A DNA stretch of 9,301 bases from CAYGXH01 sp964354485 (GTDB lineage: Bacteria; Bacteroidota; Ignavibacteria; UBA10030; SZUA-254). Location of the stretch: the NCBI GenBank assembly GCA_964354485.1, contig CAYGZY010000055.1, forward strand, positions 1 through 9,301, read 5' to 3'. The notes below the pieces were generated by a model. It did not search any database and was not told the DNA's origin. It saw only the letters and a list, made by a program, of their open reading frames with translations. Made by a program: the position numbers and the translations under genes. Positions 1-5,671 of the stretch are shown here, one piece after another; within the stretch, counting starts at the first letter, position 1; each line of letters begins with the position of its first letter.

Positions 1-140
1 CGCATGCGCATTATAACATCAATGAATGATTGGCAATCGGGACAAATCGCGAGGTGTTTGAACAATTCAATCTGGTCACGCGTGCTGAGTTCTCCGTCGA
101 TAAAAGATGTGATGCGTTCCTGTTTATCACTGCAGCACAT
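1..140 (-). CDS. Zinc-finger anti-sigma factor, N-terminal part (cut by window edge)
   Basis: The first 46 codons of a gene running off the left edge. The visible peptide begins MCCSDKQERITSFIDGELST and carries a His-x3-Cys-x2-Cys motif (H29, C33, C36), plus an early Cys at position 3. This is the layout of the N-terminal zinc-binding anti-sigma domain (ZAS, zf-HC2 type), which binds and holds an ECF sigma factor inactive in the cytoplasm. Such proteins often continue into a membrane segment and periplasmic part, which cannot be seen here. The start is well supported: AAAGGAG lies 7 bases upstream, inside the last codons of the ECF sigma gene, and the sigma stop is only 2 bases from this ATG, so the two are translationally coupled. 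The motif and the sigma neighbour make the family assignment strong; which signal it senses is unknown. Confidence 0.85.
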   Translation of the reverse strand, partial: MCCSDKQERITSFIDGELSTRDQIELFKHLAICPDCQSFIDVIMRM

Positions 141-142
141 AA

Positions 143-688
143 TTAGCTCCTTTCAGAGAAGAGTGGTTTCAAAATTTCATATAACATCTGACGTGCCCGG
201 AATAGACGGGATTTTACTGTCTTTTCCGGAATCCCGACGATATCTCCGATCTCACGGTACGATAGATTTTCATACTCACGCAGAATAATCACCTCGCGAA
301 GGTCGGGATCTAATCGTATAATAGCGCTGTTCACGAGAGCGATATCCCCGTCTCTGTCCACTGAGGAGATTAACGAATCCGAACCCGTCTCCGCGATATC
401 GTCGGTGAGCGGAGAGAATATTTTATTTTTTCGTAGACCCGAAAGGCATTCGTTCCGTGCAATAGCGAATAACCAGGAACGAAATCTTTCCGGTTGCTGT
501 AACTGATCGCGCTTTTCGTAAATTTTTAGGAAAATGCACTGGACAGCATCTTTTGCCGTGTCAGAGTCTGCAAGCATCTTGAGACAGAAATTATATATAG
601 CGTGTTTGTACCTATTGTACAATGTGATGAACGCAATATCATTTCCATCGCGAAATGTTTTAATCAGTACATCATCGGGGATAATCAT
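143..688 (-). CDS. ECF-type RNA polymerase sigma factor
   Basis: A 181-residue sigma-70 family protein of the extracytoplasmic function (group 4) class, directing RNA polymerase to a small set of promoters. Region 2 spans about residues 20-90, with the typical LYNRYKHAIYNFCLKML start, an acidic middle and RSWLFAIARNECLSGLRK, the core-binding and -10-recognising part. Region 4 spans about 118-172 (LDPDLREVIILREYENLSYREIGDIVG, then IPEKTVKSRLFRARQML), the helix-turn-helix that reads the -35 element. A variable linker of about 25 residues lies between them, and regions 1 and 3 are absent, as expected for the class and length. It is followed directly by a zinc-finger anti-sigma gene, so its activity is probably controlled post-translationally by release from that partner. 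The Shine-Dalgarno sequence is weak (AAGAATGA), and no other start codon was seen in the short in-frame stretch checked upstream. It diverges from the GH36 glycosidase gene, which could be a target, but nothing seen proves that. Confidence 0.93.
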   Translation of the reverse strand: MIIPDDVLIKTFRDGNDIAFITLYNRYKHAIYNFCLKMLADSDTAKDAVQCIFLKIYEKRDQLQQPERFRSWLFAIARNECLSGLRKNKIFSPLTDDIAETGSDSLISSVDRDGDIALVNSAIIRLDPDLREVIILREYENLSYREIGDIVGIPEKTVKSRLFRARQMLYEILKPLFSERS

Positions 689-862
689 ACATTCATTCTT
701 GTCAGGTATCTTCCTACTTAAAGACGCGCGGGATTTCGTAAAGTTGTTATAATATTCCAGAACGATTAAAAAAATGGGAATAAATAGCCATCTGGGCTCA
801 TTTTTGCAGGTAACGCTATATTTTTATACATTCCTCCCCTAATATAACTCTTTGAGGCGATT
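689..862. promoter_or_regulatory. Divergent intergenic region between ECF sigma and glycosidase genes
   Basis: These 174 bases must hold the promoters for both flanking genes. On the plus strand a weak pair TTGCAG (804-809) and TATACA (825-830), spaced 15 bases, could serve the glycosidase; the AT-rich run 817-830 also fits a -10 zone. On the minus strand a TATTATAA stretch near 747-755 is a possible -10 for the sigma gene. I could not recognise a clear ECF-type GGAAC...GTC promoter on either strand, so autoregulation is not shown. The region also contains the nested inverted repeat listed separately. The glycosidase Shine-Dalgarno GAGG is at 854-857. Confidence 0.3.
770..805. repeat. Nested inverted repeat in the divergent promoter region
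   Basis: AAAAATG (770-776) is exactly complementary in reverse to CATTTTT (799-805). Inside it lies a second perfect pair, AGCC (786-789) and GGCT (795-798), with a 5-base loop. The right arms of both repeats are adjacent, while the left arms are separated by a 9-base bulge. As RNA on the plus strand the inner stem is followed directly by CATTTTT, which resembles a weak intrinsic terminator; as DNA it could be an operator overlapping the promoters. Its position between two divergent genes makes simple termination an unlikely purpose. Function unknown. Confidence 0.35.
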
Positions 863-2965
863 ATGGAAATGGTGAAAAAGCTATGTTCTGCCTTTATTGT
901 GACCGGATTAGTTATTCTGCCTCTCTGGTCCGCTTTTTCTCAAATTCCCGAGGTGAACTTAAATATACCTGCAGATTATAAATGGGACGGTGCGCAGTTT
1001 ACACTGGAGTATAACGGTACGATTATCGCAAAACTGTCTTTGGGGAAGGGTCAGGAAGTCGATGATTTTGCAGTGCTTCCATCTGATTCAAATGGTAAAG
1101 CTGAACAGGTGTTCAAATGGGTTTCGCATAAGACGCCGCTGGAATTTACAGGTTCTGTCATAGGATCTGATGAATCATTCCCCTGTGAAGCCGAGAAGGG
1201 GGAGGATGCACCCGTCATGATCCGGCATTGTGTAGGATTAAGTCATAGTCTCCTGAATCGCGCGGTGTACGACAGGAAGTTCGATTGGCTCCTTTCAGCA
1301 GATTTCCCTACCACTATAACCATTTCCCCGTCGAAAAGTGAGAATGAGGAAAATGAATTTGCCATCACTCTGAAGGGGAACGACGTACTGCTCCGTTTCC
1401 GGCCTTCATTCTACAGGAGTCATAGGGGTCTTGAATATTTTACACCGTGGAAATATAAAATCTGGGATAGATCGGTAGCCGGTTGGTGCTCGTGGTTCGC
1501 ATACTTTGATAAAATTACGGAAACGGACGTCCACAGAGACGCCGATATTCTATCGGATGTACTGGTACCATTCGGTCTGGAATATCTCCAGATCGACGAC
1601 GGCTATCAGCAGAAGCCGGTCGGAGTACCGGAAACCTGGCTTGTACCTAACGCGAAGTTTCCGTCGGGCTTGGCAGATTTAAGTTCTTATATTCAATCGA
1701 AAGGCATGAAACCGGGGATATGGACGAATGTCAGTTTCCATCAAAAAGATTATGCAGAAGCACATCCGGAATTTTTTGTCCGTGATGAGAAAGGGAAAAC
1801 GGCATATGGGAATTGGATCGGGTACGTTATGGACGGTAATAATCCCCAGACCATTAGTGAACTTGTAAAGCCCGTGTACCGTAAATTGAAAGAAATAGGA
1901 TGGCAGTATTACAAAGTGGATGCGCTGAGGCATCTGCGGTACGAGGGATACAACTCGAATGCGGAATACTACCGAAGGAAAGGGATAGATGTTGAAATTC
2001 CATATCGTACCTTCGTCCGGTCTATACGGGAAGAGATCGGTGATGAGAATTTTATGATGGGATGCTGGGGAATTCGCCCTGAGCTGATTGGGATCATCGA
2101 CGCATGCCGCATCGGTGATGATGGATTCGGGTACGGCGGACTGGCAGAATACAATTCTTTCAATAATGTCGTTTGGCGCAACGATCCAGACCATATTGAA
2201 CTCACACCCGGGGATGCATATAAGTCATGCATGACAACATCTCTCACAGGATCGGTCTTTATGCTGACGGACAAACCAGAAGTGTACAGGACCGCAATCG
2301 TTGAACCGGCGAAACGTTCTCTACCGATTCTCTTCACACGCCCCGGTCAGGTTTATGATGTCGATCCGGCAAGGTCGGCTCTCATTAACCGGGTCAAAAC
2401 GGAATTGAGCGGCGCCGGTCCCCGCGCAGTAGATGCCGACCAGCGCGAGTATTGCCACCTCTACCTGTTGGAAATCGTTAAACCGTTCGACCGGTGGATT
2501 GTACTGGGGCGGACAGGCGGCGGTGAAGAAAAAATAGGATTTCGGGAACTTGGACTCGATCCGGGACAGGAATACCACGTCTTCGAATTCTGGTCAAAGC
2601 GTTACCTTGGTTCTTTTCACGAGGAGTTTCACTTCGGCACAATAAATGCGGATTATGGTTGTCAGCTCTTCTGCATCCGGCCGAAATACCGGCATCCGCA
2701 GGTTCTCGCCACGAACCGGCACATCAGCTGCGGCGGATACGATCTCGAAAATGTCGAGTGGAATCACCGGACACTGAGCGGTAAAAGTAATGTCGTGAAA
2801 GGCGATATCTACGAAGTGTATGTTTTCGAGCCGCAGGGTTTCGCAATGAAAGACATCTCGGTCATGGGTGCCAAAGTAATTGAAAATGCCGAATCCGACG
2901 GAGTTAGAAAAGTTACGATACAACCGGGTGAGTCCGCCGCTGTGTCATGGCAAATCATCTATTAA
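863..2965 (+). CDS. Secreted GH36/melibiase-like alpha-galactosidase
   Basis: A 700-residue clan GH-D glycoside hydrolase, expected to release terminal alpha-linked galactose, or a related sugar, from oligosaccharides outside the cytoplasm. Residues 1-26 form a signal peptide: MEMVKK, a hydrophobic stretch, then likely signal peptidase I cleavage after SAFS. A beta-rich N-terminal domain runs to about residue 195. The TIM barrel follows, with GWCSW at 207-211, LQIDDGYQ with D245/D246, the FPSGL and KPGIWT strands, YYKVDALRH with probable nucleophile D353, and ACRIGDDG with probable acid/base D419 (R-x-x-D pattern). A beta-rich C-terminal domain covers about 500-700. GAGG lies 5 bases before the ATG, and the signal peptide fits this start. 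The KVDAL nucleophile motif differs from the KWDMNR of classic GH36 galactosidases, so the exact substrate is open. It stands alone, divergent from the ECF sigma pair, without transport or polysaccharide-utilisation neighbours in view. Confidence 0.85.
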   Translation: MEMVKKLCSAFIVTGLVILPLWSAFSQIPEVNLNIPADYKWDGAQFTLEYNGTIIAKLSLGKGQEVDDFAVLPSDSNGKAEQVFKWVSHKTPLEFTGSVIGSDESFPCEAEKGEDAPVMIRHCVGLSHSLLNRAVYDRKFDWLLSADFPTTITISPSKSENEENEFAITLKGNDVLLRFRPSFYRSHRGLEYFTPWKYKIWDRSVAGWCSWFAYFDKITETDVHRDADILSDVLVPFGLEYLQIDDGYQQKPVGVPETWLVPNAKFPSGLADLSSYIQSKGMKPGIWTNVSFHQKDYAEAHPEFFVRDEKGKTAYGNWIGYVMDGNNPQTISELVKPVYRKLKEIGWQYYKVDALRHLRYEGYNSNAEYYRRKGIDVEIPYRTFVRSIREEIGDENFMMGCWGIRPELIGIIDACRIGDDGFGYGGLAEYNSFNNVVWRNDPDHIELTPGDAYKSCMTTSLTGSVFMLTDKPEVYRTAIVEPAKRSLPILFTRPGQVYDVDPARSALINRVKTELSGAGPRAVDADQREYCHLYLLEIVKPFDRWIVLGRTGGGEEKIGFRELGLDPGQEYHVFEFWSKRYLGSFHEEFHFGTINADYGCQLFCIRPKYRHPQVLATNRHISCGGYDLENVEWNHRTLSGKSNVVKGDIYEVYVFEPQGFAMKDISVMGAKVIENAESDGVRKVTIQPGESAAVSWQIIY

Positions 2966-2971
2966 TTAACA

Positions 2972-3004
2972 TAGAAAGCCGGTCACGACGGTTGACTTTT
3001 ATCT
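2972..3004 (+). terminator. Weak terminator-like hairpin after the glycosidase gene
   Basis: Shortly after the glycosidase stop, AGCCG and CGGTT form a 5-bp stem (one G-U pair) around a 7-base loop, followed within three bases by TTTTAT and then a further T-rich run. The stem is short, so termination would be inefficient. The rest of the gap up to rmuC (to 3139) shows no convincing gene: two overlapping frames of about 30 codons open near 3025 but lack ribosome binding sites. A rmuC promoter could not be picked out with confidence. Confidence 0.35.
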
Positions 3005-3139
3005 CTTTCAATCGTACTTTATAGATGTATGAAGATTCGGCAATGCTCGATGGGACGTTGGGGAATTTGTACGTCGAAATCGTCTGTGTTAACTGCATGC
3101 GGTTTTTATATTCTGCGATAAAGTAGTTCCGTTCCCACT

Positions 3140-4225
3140 ATGGAAATCATACTCATATCTCTCGTTATTCTAGCCGGATGTCTTGCTTTTATCATGCTGT
3201 TTCTCATCTTACGGGAACGAAAATCGCATGTTGGTAGCGGTAGTGATAATCCCCTCGTTGTAATGCAGCAATACGTGGAGTCGCTGAGATCCGACGTTCG
3301 TACGAGTTTACAGCAGGTATCGGAAAATGTAAACCAGCAACTGGTAATGATTACGAATCAGATGCAGTCACAGACATCGACCGTCGGTAATCGTCTTGAT
3401 ACAGCGGCTCGCGTTATCGGTGATGTCCAGAAAAATCTTGGGGAGCTTGGGCAGGCGGCGAAAGAGATCAAGGAAGTCGGTCAAAACGTCGCGAAACTTG
3501 AAGAATTGCTCCGCGCGCCCAAGCTCAGGGGAGGTTTTGGTGAATTTCTTCTCGAGGACCTGCTGAAACAGGTCATCCCTTCGAAGTATTTTCAGATGCA
3601 GTACCAGTTCCGGAACGGCCAGACCGTCGATGCCGTTATCGAGACGTCAGATCATCTCGTTCCGATTGACTCAAAATTTCCGCTTGAAAATTTTCGGAAG
3701 ATGATAACTGCAGAAAACGACCAGAATAAGAAAGTATTCAGGAAGTCATTCGTGGGGGATGTTAAAAAGCACATCGATGCGATTGCCTCCAGATACATTC
3801 TGCCGGACGAAAGGACATTTCCGTTCGCGCTGATGTACATACCGGCGGAAAATATTTATTACGAAGTTATCATAAGAGATGAAGGGGTAAACGATGAATC
3901 GGGGGTGTACACGTACGCAGTCGATCATAAGGTCATACCCGTGTCACCGAATACGCTCTATGCGTACCTGCAGGTGATCTCTCTTGGTTTGCGCGGTCTC
4001 TACATCGAGCAAAGCGCGAAGGAAGTATTGGACAGTTTGACGCGTTTACAGGGCGATCTTGGAAGGGTCAGGGAAGTTTTCGACACACTCGGATCCCACC
4101 TTGATAATGCTTTGAAGAAGTATGACGATGTTGACAAGAAATTATCGAGCGTAGAGGGGCGTCTGGATAGTGTCGCGGAAAAAAAACCTCAAAACGGGCA
4201 ATCCGGAGAGTTGCCCGGTCACTAG
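3140..4225 (+). CDS. rmuC: DNA recombination protein RmuC family
   Basis: A 361-residue RmuC homologue. In the family this protein is implicated in limiting DNA rearrangements at inverted repeats and is predicted to be a membrane-tethered nuclease with a PD-(D/E)XK-like core. Residues 3-23 form an N-terminal membrane anchor, followed by a long coiled coil from about 40 to 125. The conserved domain then begins with the RGGFGE signature at 130-135. Putative active-site residues are D164 in TVDAVIE and D177-S-K179 in PIDSKFPLENF, followed by the characteristic ALMYIPAENIYYEV. A second helical region ends the protein (about 290-350). Length is near the lower end for the family. No obvious Shine-Dalgarno precedes the ATG, but the hydrophobic anchor starts immediately after it, which supports this start. 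yciO follows after 42 bases; the AddB-like nuclease further downstream gives a second DNA-processing gene on the same strand. Confidence 0.93.
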   Translation: MEIILISLVILAGCLAFIMLFLILRERKSHVGSGSDNPLVVMQQYVESLRSDVRTSLQQVSENVNQQLVMITNQMQSQTSTVGNRLDTAARVIGDVQKNLGELGQAAKEIKEVGQNVAKLEELLRAPKLRGGFGEFLLEDLLKQVIPSKYFQMQYQFRNGQTVDAVIETSDHLVPIDSKFPLENFRKMITAENDQNKKVFRKSFVGDVKKHIDAIASRYILPDERTFPFALMYIPAENIYYEVIIRDEGVNDESGVYTYAVDHKVIPVSPNTLYAYLQVISLGLRGLYIEQSAKEVLDSLTRLQGDLGRVREVFDTLGSHLDNALKKYDDVDKKLSSVEGRLDSVAEKKPQNGQSGELPGH

Positions 4226-4237
4226 CGGGATTTTTTT
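4195..4237 (+). terminator. Overlapping hairpins plus T tract at the end of rmuC
   Basis: CGGGCAA (4195-4201) and TTGCCCG (4211-4217) make a perfect 7-bp stem with a 9-base loop, inside the last codons of rmuC. CCCG (4214-4217), part of that right arm, can instead pair with CGGG (4226-4229), directly followed by A and seven T (4231-4237). The second pairing has intrinsic-terminator geometry, though with only 4 bp of stem. The two are mutually exclusive. A partial terminator that lowers read-through into yciO is the simplest reading. Confidence 0.5.
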
Positions 4238-4267
4238 AATTTCTGAACATAATGAAAGGATCAATCC

Positions 4268-4888
4268 ATGTATCTCAAAGTTCATCCGCAAAATCCGCAG
4301 GATAGGCACATTAGTCGTGCGGTTGAGATTCTGAAGAACGGCGGGGTCATTATTTACCCCACCGACACCGTCTACGGCATAGGATGCAGCATATATGATA
4401 CCCGCGCAATCGAACGCATATATCAGATCAAAAGGCAGGATCAGCAAAAACCGTTCAGTTTCGTGTGCTCCGATCTCAGCCACATCAGCGAGTACGCAAA
4501 AGTATCAAACACGGCATTTCGCCTGATGAAACAGCTGATCCCCGGTCCATATACGTTTATACTGCCTGCGAGCAGACTGAAGCAGCTTCCCAAGAGCATG
4601 ATCTCCAAAAGAAAAACGGTCGGGATCCGTGTGCCGGATAATAAAATCTCTCTCATGCTTGTAAAGGAACTTGGACATCCGATCCTGAGCGCAAGCGTGA
4701 CGAATGGCGACGGCAGTGTGATTACCGACCCGGAAATCATTGAACATCACTACGGAAAACGGGTAGACCTGATACTTGACGGTGGTAACAGTCAGACCGA
4801 GCTGTCGACTATTCTGGATTTGACGGAGGAAAATGGAGTGGTGCTCAGGGAAGGCGCGGGCGATGTGAGCATGCTGATAGCAGGATAA
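4268..4888 (+). CDS. yciO: YciO family (Sua5/YrdC/YciO) nucleotide-binding protein
   Basis: A 206-residue YrdC-fold protein. The family includes TsaC/Sua5, which make threonylcarbamoyl-AMP for the t6A modification of tRNA at position 37. This one matches the YciO branch along its length: HPQNPQDRHISRAVEIL at the N-terminus, YPTDTVYGIGC at 30-39, FRLMKQLIPGPYTFIL, the diagnostic KRKTVGIRVP at 114-123, STILDLT near the end and VVLREGAGDV at the C-terminus. K55-R56 and K61-P62-F63 resemble the KxR/SKP nucleotide-contact residues of TsaC, which I recall as poorly kept in the E. coli YciO. Whether this protein contributes to t6A is therefore uncertain; a full TsaC/Sua5 elsewhere in the genome would decide. 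AAAGGA lies 7 bases before the ATG. It has no C-terminal Sua5 extension. Confidence 0.9.
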   Translation: MYLKVHPQNPQDRHISRAVEILKNGGVIIYPTDTVYGIGCSIYDTRAIERIYQIKRQDQQKPFSFVCSDLSHISEYAKVSNTAFRLMKQLIPGPYTFILPASRLKQLPKSMISKRKTVGIRVPDNKISLMLVKELGHPILSASVTNGDGSVITDPEIIEHHYGKRVDLILDGGNSQTELSTILDLTEENGVVLREGAGDVSMLIAG

Positions 4889-4891
4889 AAA

Positions 4892-4936
4892 ATGCCGCAC
4901 TGGTTTATTATTACAGGAATGGTGATTGGGAAATAA
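4892..4936 (+). other. 14-codon hydrophobic mini-ORF after yciO
   Basis: Four bases into the gap after yciO an ATG preceded by AGGA, at 6 bases spacing, opens a 14-codon frame, MPHWFIITGMVIGK, ending in TAA. The peptide looks like the first half of a membrane helix. It could be chance, a leader peptide for the membrane-protein gene that follows, or the stump of a small membrane protein gene that has otherwise been lost. Nothing here distinguishes these. Confidence 0.2.
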
Positions 4937-4962
4937 ATCAAATAGAATAACACGGGGGAAAT

Positions 4963-5490
4963 ATGATGGCAGATGCGGTTGAATTCCACCGGGCTGTCAT
5001 CGGTGAATTTCTTAAACTTCCCTCCGAGCGACCTCTCGGAGGAATCCTGAGAAATCTCGCCGTGGGAACGTTCATCGGTTTTCTTTTCGCCTTCGACGCC
5101 GGCATCACATCATTATCCGCATTATCGAGGATCGCGGGACTCATAATTACCGGATGGGGAGTGGCATTCATGGGATGGGGCGCAGAGAGGTTGTGGTACT
5201 CAACGGTCCGGCGCATGTTCCTCCGACCCCTGACGTGGTACGCCTATTTGACGAGAATACCGTTCTGGTTCATCGGAGGAGGAATCGGATACACGATGTG
5301 TGTATTGACGTCGGAAAAAGCCGGCTTCCTGTCGGTTCAGGATATCCCGGTTAAATCACTTTTCATTTTCGGGGGTAATATCGGTCTGATCCTGCAGCTT
5401 ATTCTGCAAATTCGATTATACAGATTCGTTCGTCGTTATCGTCATACTGAACATAGTGAAATTGAGAGGAGTAGCCATGACCAAAATTGA
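4963..5490 (+). CDS. Hypothetical four-helix membrane protein
   Basis: A 175-residue protein whose family I do not recognise. After a charged amphipathic N-terminus (1-27) there are four probable membrane helices: about 29-47 (NLAVGTFIGFLFAFDAGI), 54-73 (rich in Gly, with GWGVAFMGWG), 99-117 (IPFWFIGGGIGYTMCVL) and 131-151 (SLFIFGGNIGLILQLILQI). A basic stretch, RLYRFVRRYR, follows and argues for a cytoplasmic C-terminus. The odd, polar tail RHTEHSEIERSSHDQN is encoded in part by a sequence resembling a dispersed repeat (listed separately). GGGGG at 4954-4958 precedes two adjacent ATG codons (4963 and 4966); either may be used. The gene overlaps the next by 14 bases and so probably shares its mRNA with the small charged protein and the AddB-like nuclease. 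No catalytic motif is visible. Confidence 0.75.
   Translation: MMADAVEFHRAVIGEFLKLPSERPLGGILRNLAVGTFIGFLFAFDAGITSLSALSRIAGLIITGWGVAFMGWGAERLWYSTVRRMFLRPLTWYAYLTRIPFWFIGGGIGYTMCVLTSEKAGFLSVQDIPVKSLFIFGGNIGLILQLILQIRLYRFVRRYRHTEHSEIERSSHDQN
5021..5042 (+). repeat. Perfect 8-bp hairpin early in the membrane-protein gene
   Basis: CCTCCGAG (5021-5028) and CTCGGAGG (5035-5042) are perfect inverted repeats around a 6-base loop, over codons 20-27. The stem is GC-rich and would be stable in mRNA about 60 bases after the start codon. It contains GGAGG in its right arm, so it could hide or offer a Shine-Dalgarno-like sequence, but no suitable start follows closely. It may be coincidental. Confidence 0.4.
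5441..5460 (+). repeat. Possible fragment of a dispersed GTCAT-CTGA...GTGAA repeat
   Basis: GTCATACTGAACATAGTGAA resembles a short dispersed sequence of the form GTCATnCTGAnCnnAGnGAAG that I recall from many bacterial genomes, where its translation gives spurious HSERSEES-like protein tails. Here it encodes RHTEHSE, residues 160-166 of the membrane protein. It has weak internal symmetry (ACT ... AGT). Identification is by resemblance only, and just one copy is visible in the window. Confidence 0.35.
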
Positions 5491-5668
5491 ACAGCACAAG
5501 ATAGTTGAAATGCTCCAGGACTACCTTCACAAAATGCACGGGCGTGACCTGGACGATTTTGAAATGTTTCGAAAACGCGACAGAGATGATGAGGACCTCG
5601 ATGAAATCTCTCGCTATCGCCTTTCGGAGCTGTATGTTAAGTATATCCCCGAACGCTTCCGCCGCTGA
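5477..5668 (+). CDS. Small charged hypothetical protein coupled to the AddB-like gene
   Basis: A 63-residue cytoplasmic protein, MTKIEQHKIVEMLQDYLHKM..., that I do not recognise. The first third looks helical; the middle has a strongly acidic run (DRDDEDLDE, about residues 37-45) with basic residues around it, and the C-terminus is basic (YIPERFRR). No cysteine, membrane segment or known motif is visible. The frame could open at 5456, but AGGAG at 5467-5471 sits exactly 5 bases before the ATG at 5477, so the shorter form is chosen. It overlaps the membrane-protein gene by 14 bases, and its stop is only 3 bases before the AddB-like start, which has no clear ribosome binding site of its own. 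Translation of the large nuclease therefore probably depends on ribosomes finishing this gene. Good Shine-Dalgarno, coupling and biased composition favour a real gene. Confidence 0.72.
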   Translation: MTKIEQHKIVEMLQDYLHKMHGRDLDDFEMFRKRDRDDEDLDEISRYRLSELYVKYIPERFRR

Positions 5669-5671
5669 AGA

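Noticed and set aside
1679..2194. 171-codon open frame on the minus strand inside the glycosidase gene
   Set aside because: It lies fully antisense to a strongly supported GH-D catalytic domain, shows no family motif and has no gene context.
3025..3130. Two overlapping frames of about 30 codons upstream of rmuC
   Set aside because: Neither has a ribosome binding site, and their peptides look random.
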